In this document: piece by piece, positions 45,557 through 54,909 of the stretch | Numbering within the stretch: position 1 is the stretch's first letter | Layout of the letters: every line of letters starts with the position of its first letter | DNA from: JAGWRA01 sp963711505 | GTDB taxonomy: Bacteria > Acidobacteriota > Vicinamibacteria > Vicinamibacterales > CAVVIG01 | Length of the DNA: 64,000 bases | Assembly (NCBI GenBank): GCA_963711505.1 | Contig: CAVQEJ010000003.1 | Span: 558,001 to 622,000 of the forward strand | Direction of reading: 5' to 3' | Position numbers and translations under genes: made by a program | Notes under the pieces: model-generated | Seen by the model: only the letters and a program-made list of their open reading frames with translations | Database searches by the model: none | What the model was told of the DNA's origin: nothing

Positions 45557-47573
45557 CTACATTCGCGCGGGAACCGTAATGCCCATCAGATCGAGCGCGC
45601 GGGTGAGCTGCGCCCGGAAGTAGGAGACGCCCGCGGCGCGCCAGCGCCGGACGTCGGCCCGCTCCTCGTTCAGCACGGGGTAGCGGTGGTAGAACGCGTT
45701 GAACATCTGGGCCAGTCCGAAGGCGTACTTCGCCAGCACCGAGAATTCGAGCGAGCGGATCACCTGGTCGACGACTTGATCGAGGCGGCCGGCTTCGAGC
45801 ACGAGCGCCCAGAGATCGTGAGTGCCGTCCTCGCCGAGCAGCTCCGGAGCGGGGATCGTGTCGAGCCCGCCGACCATGTCCGTTTCGCCAAGGCCTTCAC
45901 GGTCGCGGAGCTTATGAAAGATGTTGTTGGCTCGGACGACAGCATACTGCAGGTACGGTCCGCTTTCACCCTCGAAGTTCAGGGCCTCGTCGATGTCGAA
46001 CGCGATGACCTTGCCACGCGAGAACTTCACCATGAAATAGCGGACCGCCGCCACGCCAATCATCGCCGCCGTCCGGTCCCGCTCGGCCACCGGCAGGTCG
46101 GGGTTGCGCCGTCCGACCTCCTCGGCCGCCTTCCCGATCAGCGTGTCCAGCAGATCGTCCGCCTTCACGCCGAGTCCCTTGCGCCCCGAGACCTCGACGA
46201 ACGGCTTGCGGCCCTCCTCGTCGGAGACGGCATAGCCGAGCTCGCGCGCCGTGGCGTGCGACAGCGCCACCATCTCGTAGGAGAAGTGGATCGAGTGCTC
46301 CGCCTCCTCTAGATGCCCCATCGTCCGGAGCGCCTGGCTGAGCAGCGCCTGCAGGTACGACTGGCGGACGTCGATGACGTTGTAGATCCGCCCGGCGCGG
46401 CCGAAGGCGGGCGATCCGGCCTCCGCCGCCGCCTCGTCGGACGTCGTCGACCAGAGCGGACGTCCGTCGGGCCGCGTGGCGAACGTCCGGTAATGGAAGT
46501 CGATGCCGAGCCGGCCGAACTTCCAGAACTGGTAGGCGATGTCCTTGCCGACGTAGGTCACCGTGCCGTTCGAGCGGACGATGACCTTCTCGCGGGCCTC
46601 CTCGTCGCCTTCGCCCGCGTCGGCCGCCGGGTCGCCCCCGTCGTCGGCCGACGGCGTGCCGCCCGCCTCCTCGATGCGCATCACCCAGCAGCCGGCGAGC
46701 CGCCCCTTCGTCTGCAGGAAGACCGCCCCCTGCGTCTTGAGGATCTCGAACGCCCGGTTCCAGAAGTGCAGGCGGATGATGTCGCTCTCCCAGGTCAGCA
46801 GGTCGTAGTCGACGTTCATCCGCGCCATCGTCTCCAGGTGGCGCCGGACGATCCGGTCGGCGATGAACGCGCGCCATCGCGGCCGTCTCGTTGCCGCCGT
46901 GCTCGATGTCGTGCAGCGCCGCCGCCCGGATGGCGCGGCGTGCCTGATCCGCCTCGTACCATTCGGTGACGCGGGCGTACACGTCCCAGCAGTAGACGTC
47001 GAACCGGGTCGTGTCGGCGATCGCGCGCACCTGCGCGAGCGTGCAGTGCTCCAGTTCCCGGAAGCCGACGACGACGTCGGCCACCTGGACGCCGGTGTCG
47101 TCGATGTAGTTCTGCACCTCGACGGGCGTGCCGGTGAAGCGGAGCGAGCGGACGAGCGTGTCGCCCAGCGCGGCGTTCCGCAGGTGGCCGATGTGCGCCG
47201 CCTTGTTCGGGTTGATGGCCGTGTGCTCGACGATGGTCTTGCCGGCAGACGGGGCCGGCGCCGGCGCGGGCCCGAGCCGGGTCAGCAGGAACGCCGCACG
47301 ATCGAGGAAGCAGTTCAGGTAGCCGTTCGGCGTCGCCTCGACGCGGGTGACGCCCGGCACCGGCCCCAGTGCGGCCGCCAGCTCCTGGGCGATGATCCGT
47401 GGCGCCTTCCGCAGGGGACGGGCGAGCTGGAAGGCGACGGCGACCGCCAGGTCGCCGAGCGCGCGGTTCGGCGGCATCTCGACGGCGATCTCGGGCAGGT
47501 CGAGGTTCGGGTACAGCCGGCGGATGGTGGCGCCGACCTGGTCGCGGATTTCCTGTTCAACGGGCAGCAGCAT
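45557..47573 (-). CDS. argS: arginyl-tRNA synthetase, read across a one-base shift
   Basis: About 671 residues. N-terminal additional domain, HIGH region VEHTAINPNKAAHIGHLRNA, LGDTLVRSLRFTGTPVEVQN, YIDDTGVQVADVVVGF, then after the break MNVDYDLLTWESDIIRLHFW, GTVTYVGKDIAYQFWKFG and the C-terminal anticodon-binding DALM domain ending LTRALDLMGITVPARM. Near 46872 an extra base shifts the frame; removing it yields GGNETAAMARFIADRIVRRH and continuity. A KMSKS-like site is in the second part (KFSRGKVIAFD). Long for ArgS because of charged inserts (DDGGDPAADAGEGDEEARE). Confidence 0.92.
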
Positions 47574-47589
47574 GATGATGACAGTCGGT

Positions 47590-47618
47590 TTGACTCGTTC
47601 GGGGTCGTGCGGTACGAT
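47590..47618 (+). promoter_or_regulatory. consensus-like plus-strand promoter between argS and mobA
   Basis: TTGACT at 47590-47595, 17-base spacer, TACGAT at 47613-47618. Both flanking genes are on the minus strand, so transcripts from here would be antisense to mobA. No coding sequence is convincing downstream on the plus strand. Confidence 0.35.
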
Positions 47619-47668
47619 GACGCCTCTCGGTGCGGCGGCCGTTCACGGTGACCGTCGCGCGGCGCGGA

Positions 47669-48259
47669 TCAGGCATCGGCGCTTCCGGCGATCGTGCCGG
47701 CTTGCGTGTAGTCGTCCGGCGTGTTGATGTTGAACAGCAGCATCTCCTCCCGGCCATATCGGGCGACCTCCTGCGGCGTGACCTCGCGGACCCGCACCTC
47801 TTCCAGAAAATCGGTCACCTTCAAGCGTCCGGCGTCGAGCCGACGTTCCACGGCTCCGGCGCACGCCCGCGTGTACCAGGCGCACAGCGGATGATACCCG
47901 TCACGCGTCCGCACCACGACGGCATCCGCCTCGCGCCCGCGCTCCACGAGGAACCGCAGGAAGGGCGCCGTGACGAACGGCATGTCGCACGCGAGCACCA
48001 GCACCGGGTCGGTGGCTGCCTCGACCAGGGCGGTGTACAGTCCACCCAGCGGACCGCAGCCCGGGCGCCGGTCGGGAACCGCGCGCGTGCCAGCCGGCGC
48101 GTCGCGATCGCCGATAATCAGCACCTGGTCGGTGAGCGTGCGCAGCACCGCCAGCTGGCGATCCAGAATCGACCGATCGCCGATGGCCAGGGCGCTCTTG
48201 TCGCGGCCGCCGAGGCGTTGCGCCCGGCCCCCGGCCAGAATGGCGGCGGTGCAGCTCAT
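47669..48259 (-). CDS. mobA: molybdenum cofactor guanylyltransferase
   Basis: A 196-residue nucleotidyltransferase attaching GMP to molybdopterin. The N-terminal loop AAILAGGRAQRLGGRDKSAL carries the GTP-binding GGxxxRxGxxK pattern; DPVLVLACDMPFVTAPFLRF and the C-terminal FNINTPDDY are also typical. Rossmann-like fold. It is upstream of argS on the same strand. In the 220 bases between it and the divergent V4R-like gene I see no promoter of clear quality. Confidence 0.9.
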   Translation of the reverse strand: MSCTAAILAGGRAQRLGGRDKSALAIGDRSILDRQLAVLRTLTDQVLIIGDRDAPAGTRAVPDRRPGCGPLGGLYTALVEAATDPVLVLACDMPFVTAPFLRFLVERGREADAVVVRTRDGYHPLCAWYTRACAGAVERRLDAGRLKVTDFLEEVRVREVTPQEVARYGREEMLLFNINTPDDYTQAGTIAGSADA

Positions 48260-48480
48260 GGTGTCACCGTCCGGAGCGCCGGGCGATCGGCGGCGGCCGG
48301 GGACGCGAGGCGTCGCGCTGCCGGCCCGCGGAGGCCGGCACGACCGATCAGCCTGGCGCAGATGAATCGGGGGGCGGACCGGAACGTGCGGCCGGCGGAA
48401 ATCGCCGTGCCGCCCGACCCGCGCGGCGTGCAGCGGGACGCTGGCCGCCGGGCCCTGTGGCAGACTACGTTACCAGAAAA

Positions 48481-49083
48481 ATGAGCGAAGCGGGTATCGG
48501 TCGCATCGTCGTGGCGAGCCTCCATCAGGCCATCGCCGACACGCTGCCGTCGCGGCTGGAGTTCTACGAGAACTGGCTGACGGCGGACGGCATGCGCGGG
48601 GGCACTGTCGGCATCGCCCAGCTCAATGCCGTCCTCAGCTTCCTGCGCCGGGAGGACGACGCCTACGAGCCGGTCGTGCAGCGCGCCGGCCAGTACGCCG
48701 CCGACTGGACGCTGGACGGCATGTCGGGTGCCCGCCGCCGGTTCATCGAGGTCCTGCCGAGCTGGGGGCGCGCGCGCATGGCCCTGCGGATCGCCCGCCG
48801 ACTCGTCCGGCGGGGTTCGGTCCGCAGCCGCGCCGTCGTCAGGCGCGGACGGGAAGGGACGCGCCTCGAACTCGAACGGTCGCTCTTCTGTGACGTGCGC
48901 GAGGCCGCACCGTTCCCGCTGTGCGGGTTCTACGCGGCGGCGGCCACCCGGCTGCTCGATTGCTTCGACGTCGACGGCGAGGTGGTCGTGGGGACCTGCC
49001 GCGGCGCCGGCCAGCCGGCCTGCGTGCTCGAGATCACCGTGCGGGGACCCAAGCCCCGGCACGCGTCGGTGGTGGCGGCGTGA
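48481..49083 (+). CDS. V4R-like domain protein, unknown ligand
   Basis: About 200 residues. The C-terminal half ends with a pattern like that of the V4R (4-vinyl-reductase) domain: FYAAAATRLLDCFDVDGEVV followed by GTCRGAGQPACVLEITVRG, where Cys residues bracket a turn. V4R domains bind small hydrophobic molecules or metals in regulators and tetrapyrrole/phenol-degradation proteins. The N-terminal part (SLHQAIADTLPSRLEFYENW) is helical. I place the start at ATG 48481, with a TACGTT box 9 bases upstream; GTG 48457 is possible. It overlaps the TPR protein gene in GTGA. Confidence 0.55.
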   Translation: MSEAGIGRIVVASLHQAIADTLPSRLEFYENWLTADGMRGGTVGIAQLNAVLSFLRREDDAYEPVVQRAGQYAADWTLDGMSGARRRFIEVLPSWGRARMALRIARRLVRRGSVRSRAVVRRGREGTRLELERSLFCDVREAAPFPLCGFYAAAATRLLDCFDVDGEVVVGTCRGAGQPACVLEITVRGPKPRHASVVAA

Positions 49084-50783
49084 CACGGTCCATGCGCGGC
49101 GCGGTCGGCCGGGCGGTGGCGCCGCTCGTCGTGGCGGCGGCGATCGCCTGCGGGCTCGTCGCGCAGCCTGCCCCGGCACGGGCGGCGGACCGGCCCGACG
49201 GTCGGGTGCTGGTGCTGCCGTTCCGGGATGTGGATCATGTCGGACGGATCTACTGGCTGACCGAGGCGGCCGCCGTCCTGCTGACCGACGATCTGCATCA
49301 GCTCGGCCTGCCGGTCGTCACGCGGGAGGATCGGCGTCGCGCGTTCGACCGGCTGCAGATTCCGGTCGACGCCACGCTGACCGACGCCACGGCCATCCGC
49401 ATCGCGCGTCTGGTGGGGGCGAGCCAGATCGTCCTCGGCACGCTCGGCCTCGACTCGGGGGACGGCGCGCCGGACCGGCTCGTCGCCCGTGTCCGCCGCA
49501 TCCGGATCGACGTGGGGCGGCTCGATGCGCCGCTCGTCGAGCGCGCGCCACTGCCCGATCTGTTCGCGCTCTTCGCGCGGCTGTCGCGGCGCCTGGTGCC
49601 GGCCGCGACGGTCACCGAGCAGCAGCTGGTCGACGGCCATCCGCCCCTGGCCGCATTCCAGGACTACGTGAAAGGGCTGCTCGCCCAGAATCCGGTCACG
49701 CAGATCCGCTACCTGCGGTCGTCGCTCGCCCTCTATCCGGAGCTCGATCGGGCGCGGCTGGCGCTCTGGAATCTCTACAGCGATCAGGGCGACGACGAAC
49801 AGGCGTTCGAGGCGGTGAAGGCGGTGGCCGCCGGTTCACGCTTCGCGGCGCAGGCCGCGTTCTGTCAGGCGCTGTCCCTGGTGCGCCTGAAGCGGTACGA
49901 GGACGCGTGGAAGACGCTGTCGGACCTGTCGGATCGGCATCCGTCGGGCGCGGTGCTGAACGATCTGGGGACCGTGGCACTCGACCGGGGCGGCGCCGAC
50001 TGGCTGCGACAGGCGGCCTATTACTTCGCCCGGGCCATCAAGGCCGATCCGGACAACGCCGACTACTGCTTCAACCTCGGCTACACCTGCTGGCTGCAGC
50101 AGGACGCGACGCAGGCCGTGCACTGGCTGCGCGAAGCCGTGCGCCGCGACCCGGCCGACGGCGACGCCCACTTCGTCCTCGCCGCGGCGCTGCGCGCGTC
50201 GGGCGAGATCCCGGAAGCGGATCGCGAGCGGGCCCTCGCGCACCAGCTGTCGTCGGTCTACGCCGGGTGGGAACGGAACGCGGCCGGCGGCGATGCCGTG
50301 CCCCGGGACCTGGCGCGACTCGAGACGGCGCTGGACGGTCCGCTGCGGGTCCAGAGCACGATCGTCGACAGCCGGCAGCAGGACCGGCAGTCGACGGCGG
50401 CGTTCTATTTCGCGCGTGCGCAGAAGCTCTACGCGCAGCAGGCGGATCGGGAGGCGACGGCGGAGCTGAAACGCTGTCTCTTCCTGTCGCCCTACGAGCC
50501 CGGGGCGCAGCTGCTGCTCGGGCGGATCTACCTGCGCGAACGGCGCACGCAGGATGCGATTGCGGCTCTGAAGATCTCGATCTGGAGCCGCGAGACCCCC
50601 GAAGCGCACGCCGTCCTGGCGCGCGCGTACCTGCAGGCGGGCGACCGCGACTCGGCACGGGCGGAAGCGTCGCGCGCCCTCGCGCTCGATCCCGGGTCCG
50701 ACGAGGCCCGTGCCGTCCTCACCGAAGTCGGCAAGGGCGACGCCGGCGCAGGCGGCACCTCCCGTACGCCGGCGCTATACTAG
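49080..50783 (+). CDS. exported protein with FlgO/TolB-like N-domain and TPR repeats
   Basis: A 567-residue protein: signal peptide (AVAPLVVAAAIACGLVAQPAPARA), then a domain of about 150 residues (GRVLVLPFRDVDHVGRIYWL, ...VGASQIVLGTLGLDSG) resembling the FlgO/TolB-type curli/flagellar accessory fold, then tetratricopeptide repeats (PELDRARLALWNLYSDQGDD, NADYCFNLGYTCWLQQDATQ, EPGAQLLLGRIYLRERRTQD, PEAHAVLARAYLQAGDRDSA). It probably scaffolds envelope proteins. Start GTG at 49080 overlaps the V4R gene's stop. The two are likely one operon, a link I cannot explain. Confidence 0.75.
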   Translation: MTRSMRGAVGRAVAPLVVAAAIACGLVAQPAPARAADRPDGRVLVLPFRDVDHVGRIYWLTEAAAVLLTDDLHQLGLPVVTREDRRRAFDRLQIPVDATLTDATAIRIARLVGASQIVLGTLGLDSGDGAPDRLVARVRRIRIDVGRLDAPLVERAPLPDLFALFARLSRRLVPAATVTEQQLVDGHPPLAAFQDYVKGLLAQNPVTQIRYLRSSLALYPELDRARLALWNLYSDQGDDEQAFEAVKAVAAGSRFAAQAAFCQALSLVRLKRYEDAWKTLSDLSDRHPSGAVLNDLGTVALDRGGADWLRQAAYYFARAIKADPDNADYCFNLGYTCWLQQDATQAVHWLREAVRRDPADGDAHFVLAAALRASGEIPEADRERALAHQLSSVYAGWERNAAGGDAVPRDLARLETALDGPLRVQSTIVDSRQQDRQSTAAFYFARAQKLYAQQADREATAELKRCLFLSPYEPGAQLLLGRIYLRERRTQDAIAALKISIWSRETPEAHAVLARAYLQAGDRDSARAEASRALALDPGSDEARAVLTEVGKGDAGAGGTSRTPALY

Positions 50784-50901
50784 AACTCAGCCACACACTC
50801 TCACTGCAGCACGCTGCCTCGACGGCCGGACCGGCCGCGTGCGGCCGGCGACGCGTCCCCGATCCACGGGGGCGCTGTCGCGTCGCGGAGGCGCTCCGGA
50901 C

Positions 50902-52227
50902 ATGCATACGACGAGCGGACCATCGCGTCGGCGTCTCCTGGCGGGGCTCGGCGCCGTCTGTCTGGCCGGCGCGGTCGCCTGGGCGGCGCAGCCGGCCGCG
51001 CACGGTGCCGTCTTCGTGGCGCCGGTCGATTCGATCATCCAGCCGGTGACCGCGGACTACATGATCGAGACGCTCGACCGGGCGGATGCCGCGGACGCCT
51101 CGCTGGTCGTCTTCGAACTGCGCACGCCGGGCGGACTGGTCGACTCCACGCGGGCCATCGTGTCGCACATGCTCGCGGCGAGGACACCCGTCGCGGTCTG
51201 GGTCGGGCCGTCGGGCAGCCGCGCCGCCTCGGCGGGCTTCCTGCTCACGATCGCGGCCGACGTGGCCGCCATGGCGCCCGGGACCCACATCGGCGCGGCG
51301 CATCCGGTGGGCGGCGAAGGGCAGGCGCTCGACGAGACGATGTCGAAGAAGGCGACGTCCGACCTTGCGGCGTACGCGCGCACGCTGGCCGAACGGCGGC
51401 ACCGGAACGTGGCGCTGGCCGAGCAGGCCGTGGTGGAGAGCCGCGCGTTCACCGACCAGGAAGCCCTGGACGCCTCGCCGCCGCTCATCGATCTGGTGGC
51501 CCGTGATACGCCCGATCTGCTGCGGCAGCTCGACGGCCGGACGGTCGTCCGCTTCGACGGCACGCCGGTGACGCTCCACACCGCATCGGCGCCCGTCATC
51601 ACGGTGGCCATGACCTGGCGCCAGCGGGTGCTGAGCGCGATTGCCCATCCCAACGTCGCCTACATCCTGTTCAGCCTGGGCACGCTGGGACTGGCGATCG
51701 AGCTCTGGACGCCGGGGGCCATTCTGCCGGGCGTCGTCGGCAGCATCTGTCTGTTGCTGGCGTTCTTCGCCTTCCAGGTGCTGCCGGTCAACTACGCGGG
51801 GCTGCTGCTGATGGTGCTGGGCTTCGGGCTGCTGGGGCTGGAGGTGAAGGTGCCGAGCTTCGGGTTGCTCACCGTCGGCGGGCTCACGAGTCTGGCCCTC
51901 GGCGGGCTCATGCTGATGGACGCGTCGACGCCAGCCATGCGCGTCAGCCGGGAGCTGATCGCCGCCGTGACGATCGCGGTCGGCGGCATCATGACGGTGC
52001 TCGTGCGGCTGGCCGTGCGCGCCCAGCGCCAGCCGGCGACGACCGGCGCGGAAGGCATGATCGACGAGATCGGCCAGGCGATCTCCGCCCTCGAGCCCGG
52101 CCGGGCGGGGACGGTGTCCGTGCACGGGGAGATCTGGCAGGCGACGGCGGCCGAGGCGATCGCCGAGGGACACGCCGTGCGCGTCGTGGCGATTCACGGA
52201 CTCACGCTCGAGGTCCGCCGGGCCTGA
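50902..52227 (+). CDS. NfeD family membrane-bound ClpP-class serine protease
   Basis: A 441-residue long-form NfeD: signal/anchor (RRLLAGLGAVCLAGAVAWAA), a ClpP-like protease domain with Ser in WVGPSGSRAASAGFLLT (about S110), TPGGLVDSTRAI and GAAHPVGGEGQALDETM; then four or five membrane helices (YILFSLGTLGLAIELW, ICLLLAFFAFQVLPV, LLMVLGFGLLGLEV); and a C-terminal OB-fold (ALEPGRAGTVSVHGEIW). Long NfeD enzymes cleave the C-terminus of their slipin (stomatin) partner. The partner gene immediately downstream is a decayed remnant, so this protease may be orphaned. Start ATG at 50902 heads the signal segment. Confidence 0.9.
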   Translation: MHTTSGPSRRRLLAGLGAVCLAGAVAWAAQPAAHGAVFVAPVDSIIQPVTADYMIETLDRADAADASLVVFELRTPGGLVDSTRAIVSHMLAARTPVAVWVGPSGSRAASAGFLLTIAADVAAMAPGTHIGAAHPVGGEGQALDETMSKKATSDLAAYARTLAERRHRNVALAEQAVVESRAFTDQEALDASPPLIDLVARDTPDLLRQLDGRTVVRFDGTPVTLHTASAPVITVAMTWRQRVLSAIAHPNVAYILFSLGTLGLAIELWTPGAILPGVVGSICLLLAFFAFQVLPVNYAGLLLMVLGFGLLGLEVKVPSFGLLTVGGLTSLALGGLMLMDASTPAMRVSRELIAAVTIAVGGIMTVLVRLAVRAQRQPATTGAEGMIDEIGQAISALEPGRAGTVSVHGEIWQATAAEAIAEGHAVRVVAIHGLTLEVRRA

Positions 52228-52232
52228 AGGAG

Positions 52233-52674
52233 GCCTCCATCCGATCGACCGGATGGTGCGGAGCGTGCCGGGCGGCGCGCAGCTCGACGAGCGGCGCGCC
52301 GGGCGCGACCCTCTGAATCACGACCTCGAGAAATCCTCGATCAGCACGCGATCCGTGGGGCATCACGGTGTCAGCCGTGGAGGTAAAGCACGTCGACCTT
52401 TCGCCCGATATGCAACGGATGACGGCCCGTCAGGCGGAAGCCGAGCGGGAGAAACGTGTTAAAATCATCGTCACGCGGAAGGCGAATTCGAAGCGTCGGC
52501 CAGGCCGGCGGACGCGGCTCATGTCATCGCCACCGAGCCGATCAGTATCACGCTGCGATACCTCCAGACGCTGACGGAAATCGCCTCCGAGAAGAACTCG
52601 ACGATCACTTCCCGCTGCCGATTGAGCTGCTGCATCTGCTCAAGGCCCAGGTCACCGGGCTGGATTCGAAATGA
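52233..52674 (+). pseudogene. degenerate slipin (stomatin/prohibitin-like) gene
   Basis: Slipin peptides are recognisable in order but in shifting frames: PIDRMVR, then SVPGGAQLDE, PLNHDL, REILDQHA, WGITVSAVEVKHVDLSPDMQ, RQAEAEREKRVKII, HAEGEFEASA, ATEPISITLRYLQTLTEIAS, FPLPIELLHLLKAQVTGLDS and a stop. Each step loses one base (frames 2, 1, 0, 2, 1), so four consecutive one-base deletions are needed, and two blocks are absent: the N-terminal membrane hairpin and most of the SPFH domain between DRMVR and the SVL..AQLDE region. Surviving length is about 140 codons against roughly 250-280. The final ATGA overlaps the SPOR gene. Confidence 0.75.
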
Positions 52675-53366
52675 GCGACGAACAGTTTCGCGAAATCCAG
52701 TTGAACGGCAAGCAACTGGTCTTCCTGTTCATGGCCGCCACGGTCGTGTCGGTCGTGATCTTCCTGTGCGGCGTGCTCGTCGGCCGGGGCGTGCGGGCGC
52801 AGACCGAGGTCACCGCCGAGGCAGCGGCCGCCGCCGGGCCCGGGCCCGGCGCGCCGCCGGGCGCCACGGCCGAGGCGGCGACGCCGGACGTGCCGGCGAC
52901 GGTTCCCGCGGCGGTGCCATCCGCGAAGGATGCCGGCCAGCAGTTGACGTACTACGATCGGCTGGAGGCCAAGAACCCGCAGGTTGACAAGCTGAAACCG
53001 ACGGCCACGCCGCCGCCGGCGCCCGTGAAGGCGGCCCCGGCCAGGGCGGCCGCGCCGCCCACGCCGAAGGCGCTGCCGGAAGCCGCTCCCGCCCGCGCGG
53101 ACGATGCGGTGACGGCCGAGCTGGCGCCGCCCGCCGGCAGCGGCTACGCGGTGCAGGTGGCGGCGCTGCGCGATCGCGGCGAGGCCGAGTCGGTGGCCCG
53201 CCGGCTGCTCCACAAGGGCTACAAGGCGTACGTTGTGTCTCCGGCTGGCGGACGTCCGGCGGTCTTCCGTGTGCGCGTCGGCAAGTTCAGGACGCGCCGG
53301 GAAGCGCAGGTCATTGCGACCCGTCTCCAGAAGGAAGAAAAGTTCAAACCCTGGATTACCCGCTAG
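52671..53366 (+). CDS. SPOR-domain membrane protein
   Basis: A 231-residue inner-membrane protein with one helix (LVFLFMAATVVSVVIFLCGVL), an Ala/Pro-rich periplasmic linker, and a C-terminal SPOR domain (AVQVAALRDRGEAESVARRL, KGYKAYVVSPAGGRPAVFRV, KFRTRREAQVIATRLQ) that binds denuded peptidoglycan at division sites. Related to FtsN/DedD-type proteins. Its ATG overlaps the end of the slipin remnant, and the lnt gene begins within its final codons. Confidence 0.85.
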   Translation: MSDEQFREIQLNGKQLVFLFMAATVVSVVIFLCGVLVGRGVRAQTEVTAEAAAAAGPGPGAPPGATAEAATPDVPATVPAAVPSAKDAGQQLTYYDRLEAKNPQVDKLKPTATPPPAPVKAAPARAAAPPTPKALPEAAPARADDAVTAELAPPAGSGYAVQVAALRDRGEAESVARRLLHKGYKAYVVSPAGGRPAVFRVRVGKFRTRREAQVIATRLQKEEKFKPWITR

Positions 53367-54884
53367 CCGTCTTCTCGGGCATCCTGCTGGCGTTCAGCTT
53401 CCCGCGCTACGGCCACCCGGCGCTCGCCTGGCTCGCGCTGCTGCCGCTGCTGGTGGCCATCGGCGGCGGCGGAAGCCGCCGGCGCGTGGTCCCTTCGGTG
53501 CTCCCGCGCCCTGGCACTCGGGCTCACGACCGGTGCCGTCTATTTCGCCGGGACCCTCTACTGGATCACGGCGGTCATGACGAACTACGGCGGCCTGCCG
53601 TTCGTCGTGGCGGTGCTGGTCAACATCCTCTTCATCGCGTACCTCGCCCTGTATCCGGGATTCTTCGCCGCCATCACCAGCCTCATCGTCCGTCGGGCGG
53701 GACCGTCGGGCCTGCTCGTCGCGCCGGCCGTCTGGGTGGCCACCGAGCTGGGGCGCGGCCGGCTCTTCACCGGCTTCCCGTGGGTCCTGCTGGGCTACAG
53801 CCAGGCCCCGCTGCTGCCGGTCGCCCAGCTGGCGAGCGCGATCGGGGTCTACGGCCTGTCGGCATTCGTGGCCATGCTCAGTGCTGCGGGCGCCTACCTG
53901 GTGCTGGTGCGCGGGCGGTCGCGGTACGTGCCGGCGACCGTGGCGGGCGTGCTCCTCGTCACCGTGGCGGTCTGGGGCAGCCTGCGGATTGCGGACGGGC
54001 GGCTGACGCGCGAGGGGACGGCCATCACCGTAGGGCTGGTGCAGGGCAACGTGCCGCAGGATCAGAAGTGGGATCCGATGCGCAGCGGCACCATCTTCCG
54101 CGACTATCTGAGCCTGACGAAGACGGCCATCGCGCACGGCGCCCGGTTCGTCGTCTGGCCGGAAGCCTCGACGCCCTTCGTCTTCGGACAGGACGTCGCG
54201 GGGACGGCACAGATCGAGGCGCTGGCCCGCGCGGCGCAGGCGACGCTGCTCATCGGCAGCGACTACGTGGAGGGCGGGCAGTACTACAACGCGGCGATTG
54301 TCGTCCGGCCGGACGGCCGCGTCGGCCCGGTGTACCGCAAGATGCACCTGGTGCCCTTCGGCGAGTACGTGCCGTTGAAGCCGGTCTTCTTCTTCGCCGC
54401 GCCCCTCGTGCGCGCCGTGTCGAACTTCTCGGCCGGCGACGAGGCCACGCTGCTGCCGGTCGACGGCCACGCGGCCAGCACGGCGATCTGTTACGAGATT
54501 GTGTATCCTGAACTGGTGCGTCGGTTCGTCGACGAGGGCAGCCAGCTGCTGACGACGATCACCAACGACGCCTGGTTCGGACGCTCGTCGGCTCCGTACC
54601 AGCACTTCGAACAGGCATCGCTGCGGGCGGTCGAGGAAGGGCGCTACCTGGTCCGGTCCGCCAATACCGGGATCAGCGGCATCGTCGATCCCTACGGGCG
54701 GGTGCTGGCCCGCACGAAGCTCTTCACGCCGGTGGCGATGGTGGGCACGGTGCGGTTCCTGACCGACACGACGCTGTACGCGCGGTTCGGGGACGTCATC
54801 GCCTATCTGTGCTGCGCCATCACGCTCGCCGCGCTGCTGGCGGCGTTGACCGATCGCCGGCGAGACCCGATGAAGCCGAGCTGA
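53351..54884 (+). CDS. lnt: apolipoprotein N-acyltransferase, read across a one-base shift
   Basis: About 510 residues; adds the third acyl chain to lipoproteins. N-terminal membrane helices (AVFSGILLAFSFPRYGHPAL, LAWLALLPLLVAI), then a nitrilase domain with E (FVVWPEASTPF), K (YRKMHLVPFGEYVPLK) and C (TAICYEIVYPELV). A shift near 53470 restores AWSLRCSRALALGLTTGAVY and continuity into ITAVMTNYGGLPFVVAVLVN. The start is unclear: the frame has no ATG or GTG before the first helix, so I use a possible CTG at 53351, overlapping the SPOR gene. C-terminal helices follow the nitrilase domain. Confidence 0.85.
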
Positions 54885-54909
54885 AGCCCGGCGCTACGAC
54901 GGAGATTCC

